DNA of 64,000 bases from Pseudomonas sp. WS 5079 (GTDB lineage Bacteria; Pseudomonadota; Gammaproteobacteria; Pseudomonadales; Pseudomonadaceae), in contig NZ_JAAQWN010000001.1 of the NCBI RefSeq assembly GCF_012985465.1, positions 930,001-994,000 of the forward strand, in the 5' to 3' direction. Every line of letters starts with the position of its first letter. Position 1 is the first letter of the stretch. Position numbers and translations under genes: made by a program. Under the pieces are notes generated by a model that ran no database searches, had not been told where the DNA came from, and was given only the letters and a program-made list of their open reading frames with translations. Below are positions 26,519 to 34,956 of this stretch, piece after piece.

Positions 26519-27862
26519 TCAGGCTCCCAACAGGCTTTGGCCGCACACGCGCACCACCTGGCCGTTGACCCCGCCCGAGGCCGGATGCGCCAGCCAGGCG
26601 ATGGTTTCGGCGACGTCGATGGGTTGCCCGCCCTGGGACAGGGAGTTCATGCGCCGCCCCGCTTCGCGAATCATCAGCGGGATTTTCGCGGTCATCTGGG
26701 TCTCGATAAACCCCGGCGCCACGCCATTGACCGTGACCTGCCGCGCCGCCGCCACGGGCGCCAGGCCCTGCACCAGGCCAATCACCCCGGCCTTGGAGGT
26801 GGCGTAGTTGCTCTGCCCCAGGTTGCCGGCGATCCCGGAGATCGACGACACACAGACCACCCGCCCACCGGCATTGAGCCCCTGCCCCTGCAGCAAGGCT
26901 TGACTCAAGTGCAACGGCGCTTCGAGGTTGACCGCCAGCACACTGCGCCAGGCGGTTTCGGTCATTTTCGCGATGGTCTTGTCGCGCGTGATCCCGGCGT
27001 TATGCACCACCACATCAAACGCGCCGTGCTCGGCCACATAAGCCTGCAACTGCTGCACCGCATCGGCGGCGGTGATGTCCAGCGCCCAGGCGTGGCCGCC
27101 GACGCGGCTGGCCGCCTGTTCCAGGGAGGGCAACGCTTGCGGCACATCCACGCACACCACGTGCGCGCCGTCACGGGCCAGGACCTGGGCGATAGCCAGG
27201 CCAATGCCACGGGAGGCGCCGGTGACCAGGGCGCGGCGGCCGCTGAAGGGCTTGTCCCAGTTGATGGCGGGGGCGGCATCGACCGGTTGTTCCAGGCGCA
27301 CCACCTGCCCCGAGACATAGGCCGAACGCCGCGACAGGAAAAAGCGCAGGCTGCTTTCCAGGGCCTGCTCGGCACCCGGCGCGACATAGATCAGTTGCAC
27401 CGTGATCGCCCGCCGCAGCTCCTTGGCCAGGGATCGCACCAGGCCTTCCAGGGCACGCTGGGCGATGGCCTGGGGCAAGTCCTGGCAGTGTTCGGGCGCG
27501 GTGCCCAGCACCACCACGCGGGCGTGCAGCCCCAGACGCCGGGCGTTGGCGTGGAAGAATTCGTAGAGTTCGTCCAGTTGCTTGAGGTCGAGCACGGCAC
27601 TGGCATCGAACACCGCGCCCTGGACCTTGACCGTAGACGGCGCCTTGAGCGTGGCGGCCTGGGCCGGCACGGTGTCGGTGGCCTTGAAGATGCGCCGCAC
27701 CTCGTCCGCCAGGCGCCCTGCCCCGGCGATGATCACCGGGTTGGCCAAGCCTTGCTGGCCGCTGCGATGACGTTGCAGGGGCAAGGGTTGTGGCAAGCCG
27801 ATAGTCTGGGCCAGGCGACGGCCCCAGGCAGAGTTCACAAAAGAGAGATAGCTGTCGCTCAT
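26519..27862 (-). CDS. 3-oxoacyl-ACP reductase, long form (FabG4-like SDR)
   Basis: A 447-residue short-chain dehydrogenase of the high-molecular-weight FabG type. A degenerate N-terminal Rossmann-like half (about 1-200) precedes a complete C-terminal SDR domain with TGASRGIG (cofactor), HNAGITRD, and the catalytic Ser/Tyr/Lys in SSISGIAGNLGQSNYATSK. Family members interconvert 3-ketoacyl and (R)-3-hydroxyacyl thioesters with NAD(H) or NADP(H). The start at 27862 begins the conserved MSDSYLSFVNS; the longer frame runs into the upstream REPIN. In this operon it would supply the 3-hydroxyacyl-CoA dehydrogenase step. Confidence 0.9.
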   Translation of the reverse strand: MSDSYLSFVNSAWGRRLAQTIGLPQPLPLQRHRSGQQGLANPVIIAGAGRLADEVRRIFKATDTVPAQAATLKAPSTVKVQGAVFDASAVLDLKQLDELYEFFHANARRLGLHARVVVLGTAPEHCQDLPQAIAQRALEGLVRSLAKELRRAITVQLIYVAPGAEQALESSLRFFLSRRSAYVSGQVVRLEQPVDAAPAINWDKPFSGRRALVTGASRGIGLAIAQVLARDGAHVVCVDVPQALPSLEQAASRVGGHAWALDITAADAVQQLQAYVAEHGAFDVVVHNAGITRDKTIAKMTETAWRSVLAVNLEAPLHLSQALLQGQGLNAGGRVVCVSSISGIAGNLGQSNYATSKAGVIGLVQGLAPVAAARQVTVNGVAPGFIETQMTAKIPLMIREAGRRMNSLSQGGQPIDVAETIAWLAHPASGGVNGQVVRVCGQSLLGA

Positions 27863-27900
27863 AAATCGATCCGTTTTCCTGACCTGCAAACCCAATCTCC

Positions 27901-27989
27901 TGTGGGAGCTGGCTTGCCTGCGATGGCGGTGTGTCAGATTGCATCTTTGGCACAGACACACCGCTATCGCAGGCAAGCCAGCTCCTACA
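27901..27989. repeat. REPIN between fadE and the FabG-like gene
   Basis: TGTGGGAGCTGGCTTGCCTG on the left is complementary to the right arm CAGGCAAGCCAGCTCCTACA, with further pairing GCGATGGCGGTGTGTC / GACACACCGCTATCGC. It splits the minus-strand fatty-acid gene run, 16 bases after the fadE stop, and could reduce or uncouple downstream expression. Confidence 0.9.
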
Positions 27990-28005
27990 GGGCGCGTGTT
28001 GGTGT

Positions 28006-30531
28006 TTAGTTCACCGGGGCGTTTTCACGTTTTTTGCTGCTGGGTTTGGCCACTTGCTCCAACGCCTGTTGACGCTTTTGCAGTGCCTCCAGCAACCCGA
28101 AGTCCTGCGGGAAGTCGTCCACCTGGATGCCGTGGTCGGCGTACTCCACGTAGCGCGCCAGCAGGGTGTCTTCGTCGGCGCTGATCAAATCCAGGGCCCG
28201 GGCCTTTATGCGCCAGGCGGTAAACGCCGTGCTGCTGATCGGCATCGGGTCGAGGGTGCCTTGCTTGACGGCCGTCTTGAGTCGCCCTTCGATCAACTCC
28301 ACCTGGGGCAGCAGGCGGAACGCCAACTCGCCGTAGGCCAACTTGTCGACTTCCGGACGCGGGATGTAGGAGTTGGCCAGCAAACGGTCGCGGCTTTCGC
28401 CCGGGGTCTGCACCAGTTCGGCCACCTGGGCCAGCAAGCGGTCTGACGGCTTGCGCTGGGGAATGCCGAACGGGAAGCTCAAGCCACGAATCACTGCCGC
28501 AGCCGGCTTCGAAGGATAATTGTCGAGCACCTCGGCCAGGGCTTCATGGGCCCGCAACAGGGCGTCCTGGGCCGACCAATGCACCAGCGGCAGATCCGCC
28601 TGGGGCCGGCCATCGTCTTCAAAACGCTTGAGCACGCAGGACAAGATGTAGAGCTGGGACAGCATATCGCCCAGGCGCCCGGTGATGCTTTCCTTGCGCT
28701 TGAGCGCCCCGCCCAGCACGCCCATGGAAATATCGGAAATCAATGCCAGCACCACCGACAGCCGATTGGCCTGGCGGTAGTAGGACGCAAGCGAAGGGTC
28801 GGTCTTGGCCGGCACGGCAATCAGCCGCCCGCCGGTAAGAGAATGCACCGCCGCACGTACGGTGTTGGCCAGCACAAAGCTCAGGTGACCGAACATGGCA
28901 CTGTCGAACGCCAGCAACGCCTGGCGACTATCGGTGTTGCGCGCCGCTTCCATCTCGCGGAACACGTAGGGGTGGCAACGGATCAGGCCCTGGCCGTAGA
29001 TGATCAGGCAGCGGGTCATGATGTTCGCGCCTTCCACCGTGATCGCGATGGGGCTTTGTTGATAGGCACGGGCCAGGAAGTTGTTGGGCCCCATGCAGAT
29101 GCCCTTGCCGGCGACGATGTCCATGCCATCGTTGACGATGATCCGCGCACGCTCGGTGACGTGGTATTTGGCAATTGCCGAGATAACCGAGGGTTTCTCG
29201 CCAGCATCCAACGACGCCACCGACACCTTGCGCACCGCATCGCAGGCATACAGGTGCCCGGCCATGCGCGCCAACGGCGCCTGCACCCCTTCAAACTTGC
29301 CAATCGGCAGGCCGAACTGCTTGCGCATCGCGGCATAGGCCGTGGTACCGCGTACCGCCACCTTGCCCAGGCCAACGTTGGCCGACGGCAGGGAAATCGC
29401 GCGCCCGGCGGCCAGGCATTCCATCAACATGCGCCAGCCGTTGCCCACTTGCTCGCGGCCGCCGATCACCCACTCCAGGGGGATAAACACGTCCTTGCCG
29501 GTGGTCGGGCCGTTCTGGAACACCGCATTGAGGGGCCAATGACGGCGACCACTGTTCACCCCGGGATGGGACGTGGGGATCAACGCGCAGGTGATGCCCA
29601 GCGAACCGGGCTGACCCAGCAGGCCGTCCGGGTCTTCGGCGCGAAAGGCCAGGCCCAGCACTGTGGCGATGGGGCCGAGGGTGATATAGCGCTTGTCCCA
29701 GGTCACGCTGAAACCCAGCACTTGCTGGCCTTCATGCATGCCCTTGCAGACGATGCCCAGGTCGGGAATCGCCCCGGCGTCGGAGCCGGCATAGGGGCTG
29801 GTCAGGGCAAAGCACGGGATGTCTTCGCCACGGGCCAGGCGCGGCAGGTAGTAATTGCGCTGGGCGTCGGTGCCGTAATGCAGCAGCAGTTCGGCAGGCC
29901 CCAGGGAGTTGGGGACCATCACCGAAATCGCCGCCGCCGAGCAACGGGTCGACAGCTTCATCACCACTTGCGAATGGGCATAGTGGGAGAAGCCTTTGCC
30001 GCCATATTGCTTGGGAATGATCATGCCGAGGAAGCCGGCGTCCTTGGTGTACTGCCAGCCTTCGGGCGACAGGTCCTGCCAGACCTGGGTGGTTTCCCAG
30101 TCATTGGCCATGTCGCAGAGGGTTTCCACTTCGTTGTCGAGGAACGCCTGCTCTTCGGCGCTCAAGCGTGCCGGAGCGGCTTGCAGCAGGCGCTGCCAAT
30201 TGGGTTTGCCGCTGAACAACTCGGCGTCCCACCACACGGTGCCGGACTCGATAGCCGCGCGCTCAGTGTCGGACATGGCCGGCATGATCGTGCGAAACAG
30301 GCCCAGGGCCTTGCTGGTCAACAGTGCGCGGCGCAGCGGCTTGATGCTCAGCAGCAGCGCCGGTACCACCACCAGCAACGCCGCAACGCTCAGGCCAAAC
30401 CCAGCGACCACATTGAACAGGTAGCCGCCCGCCAGCCAGGCCAGGCCAGCCCCCAGCCACAGGGTGGCTGCCGCTTGTCGATACGCCAGGGCAGTCGCCG
30501 CAGCGAGTCCCGCCAATAACCAGATAACCAT
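28006..30531 (-). CDS. fadE: Acyl-CoA dehydrogenase, long FadE type
   Basis: An 841-residue flavoprotein matching the long FadE architecture. An N-terminal membrane region (about 1-65: VIWLLAGLAAATALAY, then VAALLVVVPALLLSI) is followed by the acyl-CoA dehydrogenase core with MIIPKQYGGKGFSHYAHSQV, FALTSPYAGSDAGAIPD and CLAAGRAISLPSANVG, then a long C-terminal helical extension. It catalyses the first beta-oxidation step, acyl-CoA to trans-2-enoyl-CoA. The start has an AGAGG site 6 bases upstream. It is preceded by a 305-base AT-rich region with a dyad also found upstream of alkB. The very C-terminus is Lys/Arg-rich. Confidence 0.94.
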   Translation of the reverse strand: MVIWLLAGLAAATALAYRQAAATLWLGAGLAWLAGGYLFNVVAGFGLSVAALLVVVPALLLSIKPLRRALLTSKALGLFRTIMPAMSDTERAAIESGTVWWDAELFSGKPNWQRLLQAAPARLSAEEQAFLDNEVETLCDMANDWETTQVWQDLSPEGWQYTKDAGFLGMIIPKQYGGKGFSHYAHSQVVMKLSTRCSAAAISVMVPNSLGPAELLLHYGTDAQRNYYLPRLARGEDIPCFALTSPYAGSDAGAIPDLGIVCKGMHEGQQVLGFSVTWDKRYITLGPIATVLGLAFRAEDPDGLLGQPGSLGITCALIPTSHPGVNSGRRHWPLNAVFQNGPTTGKDVFIPLEWVIGGREQVGNGWRMLMECLAAGRAISLPSANVGLGKVAVRGTTAYAAMRKQFGLPIGKFEGVQAPLARMAGHLYACDAVRKVSVASLDAGEKPSVISAIAKYHVTERARIIVNDGMDIVAGKGICMGPNNFLARAYQQSPIAITVEGANIMTRCLIIYGQGLIRCHPYVFREMEAARNTDSRQALLAFDSAMFGHLSFVLANTVRAAVHSLTGGRLIAVPAKTDPSLASYYRQANRLSVVLALISDISMGVLGGALKRKESITGRLGDMLSQLYILSCVLKRFEDDGRPQADLPLVHWSAQDALLRAHEALAEVLDNYPSKPAAAVIRGLSFPFGIPQRKPSDRLLAQVAELVQTPGESRDRLLANSYIPRPEVDKLAYGELAFRLLPQVELIEGRLKTAVKQGTLDPMPISSTAFTAWRIKARALDLISADEDTLLARYVEYADHGIQVDDFPQDFGLLEALQKRQQALEQVAKPSSKKRENAPVN

Positions 30532-30638
30532 GGAGATACCTCTACTTGATCAGGGCAACTATTCAGGGCACGGCACGCATGTCAGCAGGTCGGTATGGCC
30601 TGCGACCGATCACCACACTACAAACTTGAAAAGACAAA

Positions 30639-30656
30639 TTCAAATTTTGTTTTGAA
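30639..30656. promoter_or_regulatory. Dyad TTCAA-N8-TTGAA upstream of fadE (putative operator)
   Basis: TTCAAA and TTTGAA form a perfect inverted repeat around a 6-base T-rich centre; counted as TTCAA/TTGAA the spacer is 8. The same half-sites with the same spacing occur upstream of alkB at 35113-35130. It lies about 108 bases before the fadE start codon. The regulator is unknown. Confidence 0.45.
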
Positions 30657-30736
30657 ATTTTTATTTAATCTGTTTACGAAATAATTCTCGGCCGAACGTG
30701 TCAGCCGAAGTGTTGAAGGGAGAAGGAAATCACCAA

Positions 30737-30754
30737 GGGTCGCGTGGGCGACCC
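30737..30754. terminator. Hairpin downstream of fadL
   Basis: GGGTCGC pairs with GCGACCC around a 4-base loop. No T-run follows, so terminator function is tentative. Confidence 0.4.
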
Positions 30755-30768
30755 ATGGGTGCAGCACC

Positions 30769-30810
30769 GGGTAAACGCAGTAGAAAGATGCGCTGACTAC
30801 GCGTTTACCC
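30769..30810. terminator. Strong 42-base inverted repeat just past the fadL stop
   Basis: GGGTAAACGC and GCGTTTACCC form a perfect 10-bp stem. After a single bulged A, GTAG and CTAC extend it by 4 bp, leaving a 13-base loop. It begins 26 bases beyond the fadL stop codon on the minus strand. It lacks a U-tract, so it may stabilise the mRNA 3' end or be an operator-like palindrome instead of an intrinsic terminator. Confidence 0.5.
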
Positions 30811-30836
30811 AGGCACTACGCACATCCAACCTCAGG

Positions 30837-32276
30837 TCAAAAGGCGTAGGTAGCCGAGAGGCTGACCACTTCGCCCTTGGCCTCGGACTTGCCATCCAGC
30901 GAACCTGCGCCAAGACGGTCAACGTTCTTGGTCTTGAGCTTGACGGTCTCCACGAACTGGCGGGAATACGCGCCGTCGATGCTCAGGCCAGGAATGGCGC
31001 GGATGTTGTAGCCAAAGCCCAGGGAGGCAAAAGTGCGGTCACCATCCGGGATACGTGGGTCACGGGTGGAGTTGCGGGTTGGGGTCTGGTCGAAGGCCAC
31101 ACCGGCACGCACGGTAAAGTCATCCGTGAGTTTGTAGTCGCCACCGAACGAATACATCCAGGTGTTCTTGTACTTGTACGGGATCGACACGATGGTGCTG
31201 CCATTGGACTTCAAGGTCAGCGCCTCGAAGGAGGACCATTGGGTCCAGGTCACACTGGCGCCCAGGGTCAGGCGGTCAGAGAAGTCGTGTACCCAGTCCA
31301 GGGAGGCGTTGGCAGGGATATCCAGTTGCGTGGAGGCATTGGCACCCCCCGGATACAGTTTCAGCCCAGGGTAAGCCAACTCGACCAGGGTTTTACCGTC
31401 GACCACCGGGGTGGTCATCAGTGCTTCCGAGCCCGGATCGGCGTACATGTTGTACTTGCCTTCCAGCTTGTTCTTGATCTTGGCGTGATAATTCAAGCCC
31501 AGGGTGTCCTGCGCCGTGGGTTTCCAGGTCATCCCCGCAAACCAGCCCAGGGAGTTATTGTCGACTTTAACCCGCATCAAGGCGAAGCCCTGGCCGGCGG
31601 GAAACGGAACGAAACCGAAATCCGGCGACTGCGCGGCGGCGGCATACAGGTCGACGTTCTGGCTTACAAAGCCTTTGGTGTGCTGGAGAATCGCACCACC
31701 GCCGATGGAAAACTCATCATTGACCTTGAACGACAGCGAGCCGGTCAGGCCTACGGTTTCGATGCGGGTGTCCACCGCAAAGTCGCGACCTTTCCAATCC
31801 TCATCCCAGGTTGTGCGCGCGCCCATGGGCACCACTTGGCTTAAACCAAAGGCAAAACGGTCGTTGATAGGGATCACCATGAAGCCAGTGGGTACCCACG
31901 CTTCGAAGCCACCCTGACCACCATTACCGGTACGATCGTTGTAAATCGGGTTGTAGTTTTCGTCGAGCGTCGTTTCAGACATAGGACGACCAGAATAATC
32001 GTAGGCCGATCCTTTGTATTTGATGTCGATGTTTGCGTAGTTGATGGTGAATTGAGAGATGGTCTTGTCAATGAAGGCCATTGCAGCAGGGTTGTTGTAG
32101 GCCGATGACGGGTCGTTCTTGAACATCGAACCACCACCAAACGCCCGGCCCCAGCCAGCGGTGTTGGAGGTCGGAGTCATGAAACCGCCCGCCTGGACCG
32201 GACCGGCCGCGGCCATCAGCCCCCCCAACAATGCCAGGCCAAGGAACGCCTGGACCTGCTGTTTCTTATTATTCAT
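30837..32276 (-). CDS. fadL: FadL/TodX-type outer-membrane hydrophobe transporter
   Basis: A 479-residue outer-membrane beta-barrel (OMPP1/FadL/TodX family). The signal peptide MNNKKQQVQAFLGLALLGGL ends near PVQAGGF. The mature N-terminus, GGFMTPTSNTAGWGRAFGGG followed by NNPAAMAFI, is the family hatch signature. The protein ends in aromatic residue F (SATYAF), as expected for barrel assembly. FadL proteins take up long-chain fatty acids, alkanes or aromatics by lateral diffusion. ATG 32276 follows AAGGAGTGGAGC, clearly better than the frame start at 32306. Position between the Pra-like genes and fadE suggests a role in hydrocarbon uptake. Confidence 0.92.
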   Translation of the reverse strand: MNNKKQQVQAFLGLALLGGLMAAAGPVQAGGFMTPTSNTAGWGRAFGGGSMFKNDPSSAYNNPAAMAFIDKTISQFTINYANIDIKYKGSAYDYSGRPMSETTLDENYNPIYNDRTGNGGQGGFEAWVPTGFMVIPINDRFAFGLSQVVPMGARTTWDEDWKGRDFAVDTRIETVGLTGSLSFKVNDEFSIGGGAILQHTKGFVSQNVDLYAAAAQSPDFGFVPFPAGQGFALMRVKVDNNSLGWFAGMTWKPTAQDTLGLNYHAKIKNKLEGKYNMYADPGSEALMTTPVVDGKTLVELAYPGLKLYPGGANASTQLDIPANASLDWVHDFSDRLTLGASVTWTQWSSFEALTLKSNGSTIVSIPYKYKNTWMYSFGGDYKLTDDFTVRAGVAFDQTPTRNSTRDPRIPDGDRTFASLGFGYNIRAIPGLSIDGAYSRQFVETVKLKTKNVDRLGAGSLDGKSEAKGEVVSLSATYAF

Positions 32277-32335
32277 GCTCCACTCCTTATTATTTTTATC
32301 TACCAAACTCGGCCTTGCCGATCCGGCTTATCCCA

Positions 32336-32361
32336 ACAGGTGCCCCTGACGAGGCACCTGT
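32336..32361. terminator. Hairpin between the Pra-like gene and fadL
   Basis: ACAGGTGCC pairs perfectly with GGCACCTGT around an 8-base loop. It lies in the 124-base gap and would fall after the Pra-like stop in the minus transcript. A TCTTTTAC tract follows on the plus strand only, so it may attenuate rather than fully terminate minus-strand transcription. Confidence 0.5.
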
Positions 32362-32400
32362 CTTTTACGGGTGATCAACCCTTTACTGACCGGCGTTCGG

Positions 32401-32907
32401 TCAAGGAGTAACGGTCAACAAAGGGTCAGGCGTGATCGACATGGACGTGATAGTGCAACCGCCACTCAGCGCAGTGGTGGTGGCAAGCGTCAGAGTATTC
32501 GTCGAATTGCTCCAAAGGCCAGGCACCGGGCTAGGCCCGCAATCTGTCGCCGGAAGGGATGCCACTGTGAAACCGACACCCGTAATGGTGCCTGTCGAGA
32601 CGGAATCGGCGGTCAATGTCCAGGTCCCCTTCATCTTCGGTGCACCACACAGCGCATTACCGCCTGCACGCTTTTCCATGCTCGTGATGGTAGCGGTACC
32701 GTCGGCGTTGACGGTGCCCTTGAAGTTCATGTTGCACTGGATGGGTTGGTTGAACGAAGACGGCGTCTTGATGGTGATAGTCGCGGTTGGGGTTTCAAAT
32801 GTCCCTGGACCACCTGGTCGAACAATAGACGCCGCACTGGCCATCGAAGCCGCGCCAAAGCACAGAGCAAACGAACTTACACAAACGAGGGTTTTCAAAC
32901 TTTTCAT
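32401..32907 (-). CDS. Pra-like secreted alkane-oxidation protein, copy A
   Basis: A 168-residue exported protein with signal peptide MKSLKTLVCVSSFALCFGAA...SAA. The mature part is Thr/Ser/Gly-rich with cysteines in QCNMNFKGTVNADGTATITS, ALCGAPKMKG, TDCGPSP and GGCTITS. It is a divergent paralogue of the next gene, sharing the pattern F-x6-G-x-V-x2-DG. The family is that annotated as 'protein activator of alkane oxidation PraA/PraB', originally described as a P. aeruginosa extracellular protein needed for hexadecane growth through emulsification. It has GAGGAAAAATA before the ATG. Its position between alkB and fadL supports a role in hydrocarbon solubilisation or uptake. Confidence 0.7.
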   Translation of the reverse strand: MKSLKTLVCVSSFALCFGAASMASAASIVRPGGPGTFETPTATITIKTPSSFNQPIQCNMNFKGTVNADGTATITSMEKRAGGNALCGAPKMKGTWTLTADSVSTGTITGVGFTVASLPATDCGPSPVPGLWSNSTNTLTLATTTALSGGCTITSMSITPDPLLTVTP

Positions 32908-33036
32908 TATTTTTCCTCACATGTATGGCGAGTCATTTCGCCGGGGTAATGGCCATGATCGAGAGGTCACGGAGAAACAGCAGAACTTCCCTTTCCAGCC
33001 AAATTTCAATGCAATTACCGCTACAAATTCGGGTGT

Positions 33037-33531
33037 TTACTCGACGACTTTGAACGTCGGCGGCATCTTGATCGACACCGTCTTGATCTTGCAGTCTTCG
33101 CCAATCGGCACATTGGCCGCCTCCAACTTGCCGGTGGCGTTATCCCAGGTGCCTTCGGCAGTGGATGGGCCGCACTTGCCGCCCAGGCCAAAGGCGTGCA
33201 CATCGACGCTGATCTTCGACATGGAGCCGCTCTTGGCATCCTTGGCCACTAAAATCCACGGCAGGTTGATGGCTTCGACGCGGCTGCACTTGAGGCCACC
33301 GTCGAACTCGACCTTGTCGACATTGACTTGCGAACCATCGGCCGCGACCTTGCCGGCCACCTTGATGGTGCAGTCGGCGCTGATCAGCGCGCCCTTGGAA
33401 AAGCTGATGGGGCCCTGGGCAGTGAAGGCGCTGCCGGCAGGTTCGATGCGTGCGGCCTGGGCCTGGTGATAGGCGATAAGGCCCAGCGCAGCGAGCACGA
33501 TATGGGTGGTGAACTTGGCAGGTGTTTGCAT
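33037..33531 (-). CDS. praB: Pra-like secreted alkane-oxidation protein, copy B
   Basis: A 164-residue exported protein with signal peptide HIVLAALGLIAYHQAQAA. The mature part begins RIEPAGSAFTAQGPISFSKG and contains SADCTIKVAGKVAADGSQVN, four cysteines (ADC, LKC, GGKC, EDC) and a C-terminal KTVSIKMPPTFKVVE. It is the better match to PraB ('alkane oxidation protein activator'). ATG 33531 follows GGAAGGACG; the 15-codon longer frame lacks this spacing. It lies 147 bases after alkB on the same strand and upstream of copy A. Extracellular surface-active function is inferred from family and context. Confidence 0.72.
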   Translation of the reverse strand: MQTPAKFTTHIVLAALGLIAYHQAQAARIEPAGSAFTAQGPISFSKGALISADCTIKVAGKVAADGSQVNVDKVEFDGGLKCSRVEAINLPWILVAKDAKSGSMSKISVDVHAFGLGGKCGPSTAEGTWDNATGKLEAANVPIGEDCKIKTVSIKMPPTFKVVE

Positions 33532-33678
33532 GGTGTACGTCCTTCCCTTGATTTTATTTTTGTTAGGGTCAAACAACTTTCTTGCAACTTAAGCAGCACT
33601 CGAATCCGGCAAACCGTGGGCGATGAAAACCTGCGCGATACACAGACCCCGAGTGCGCCCTACAACAGTTGATTCACA

Positions 33679-34956
33679 TTAGAAGGTGCTGGTCTTGCCG
33701 TACTTCTCCAGTATCTTCAAGCGTTTGGATGGCTGGATATTGGCCAGGGTGACATCCCCCGAATAATGCCGTAGTACCCGGTGATCCATACGCCGGCGCC
33801 ACAAGTAAGGGATATAGGCCCAGACAATCATGCTGGCGTAGCCATACGGCAGTTGCGGCGATTCATCAAAGTGGCGCAACGACTGATAACTGCGAGTCGG
33901 GTTGGCGTGATGATCGGAGTGGCGCTGCAACTGGAACAGAAAGATATTGGTGACAATACGGTTACTGTTCCACGAGTGGCGCGGCGAACACCGCTCATAA
34001 CGGCCATTGGGCAACTTCTGGCGTTTAAGCCCGTAGTGCTCGACATAGTTCACTACTTCCAGCAACGAGAAGCCGTAGATGCCCTGGATCAACAGGAAGG
34101 GAATCACCGCCGCACCCAGCCAGGCGATCATCGCGCCCCACAACACCACGCTGTACATCCAGGCGCTGAGTACGCCGTTCTTCCAGTGCCAGGCTGGCAG
34201 GCCGAGCTTGCGCAGGCGTTCGCGTTCCAGGTTCCAGGCCGAGCGCGCACTGAACCACACCGAGCGCGGCAGGAAGGCCCAGAAGCTCTCCCCCAGCCGC
34301 GAGCTGGCCGGATCTTCCGGAGTGGCGACGCGCACGTGATGGCCACGGTTGTGTTCGGTGTAGAAGTGCCCGTAGAAGGTCGGCGCCAGGGTGATCTTCG
34401 CCAGCACAATCTCCAGCAGGCGCGGCTTGTGCCCCAGTTCATGGGCGGTGTTGATCGCGATGCCAGTGGCGGCGCCGGTGGACATGGCCATGCCCAGGTA
34501 GGTGAACCAACTCACCTCGCCATGCAGTTGCACCCGGGCGGTCAGGAAGCTGGCGGTTTGTGCCATCCAGCTCGATGGGTCCATGGACGCCGTGAGTTGC
34601 AGCAGGCCGCCGTTGATCATCCAGTCGATGCCGCTGACCGCCAGCCAACCGGTCATCACCAGGGATGAAATAACCAACAACACCCCGGTGTAGACGATCC
34701 AGCGGTAGTACTTCTGCGACTCAAGGACGCTGACAGCGGATTCTGGCGGGTTGCTGACGTCTTCCCCAAGCAGGCCGTCGATCAACGGGATCAGCCCGAA
34801 AATCACCAGCACACCGACCCACCACAGCTCTTGTACACCCGTAGTAATAGCCAGGGCGCCAGACAGCAGCGGGGTCGCCAGAGGCATGATGCCCAGCCAC
34901 CACAGGTGGCGCTTGCCGTCGGTCCAAACGTGCGGGGCAGCCAGGGTCTGATTCAT
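33679..34956 (-). CDS. alkB: Alkane 1-monooxygenase (integral-membrane non-heme di-iron)
   Basis: A 425-residue membrane hydroxylase with about six transmembrane helices. All AlkB histidine motifs are present: HELGH (172-176), EHNRGHH (201-207), NYVEHYGL (303-310) and LQRHSDHHA (343-351). It would convert n-alkanes to 1-alkanols at the inner membrane using electrons from rubredoxin. ATG 34956 has GGAGGTTGCC upstream; the longer frame to 35055 adds 33 unlikely residues. No rubredoxin, rubredoxin reductase, alcohol dehydrogenase or AlkS-like regulator is encoded beside it, so these must be supplied elsewhere. The upstream region is AT-rich with a distinctive dyad. Confidence 0.95.
   Translation of the reverse strand: MNQTLAAPHVWTDGKRHLWWLGIMPLATPLLSGALAITTGVQELWWVGVLVIFGLIPLIDGLLGEDVSNPPESAVSVLESQKYYRWIVYTGVLLVISSLVMTGWLAVSGIDWMINGGLLQLTASMDPSSWMAQTASFLTARVQLHGEVSWFTYLGMAMSTGAATGIAINTAHELGHKPRLLEIVLAKITLAPTFYGHFYTEHNRGHHVRVATPEDPASSRLGESFWAFLPRSVWFSARSAWNLERERLRKLGLPAWHWKNGVLSAWMYSVVLWGAMIAWLGAAVIPFLLIQGIYGFSLLEVVNYVEHYGLKRQKLPNGRYERCSPRHSWNSNRIVTNIFLFQLQRHSDHHANPTRSYQSLRHFDESPQLPYGYASMIVWAYIPYLWRRRMDHRVLRHYSGDVTLANIQPSKRLKILEKYGKTSTF

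Larger units (their letters stand above)
30532..30836. promoter_or_regulatory. Promoter region of fadE plus end of fadL transcript
   Basis: This 305-base gap has two parts. About 30610-30690 is strongly AT-rich and holds the dyad at 30639-30656 described separately, probably the fadE promoter. About 30735-30812 holds two hairpins that lie just past the fadL stop. No small gene was seen. Confidence 0.5.

Noticed and set aside
27862..27976. Longer N-terminus of the FabG-like gene
   Set aside because: The extra 38 codons translate the REPIN and have no start signal; the conserved protein begins at 27862.
28546..30519. A 657-codon plus-strand frame antisense to fadE
   Set aside because: His/Gln/Arg-rich shadow frame; FadE on the other strand has all family motifs.
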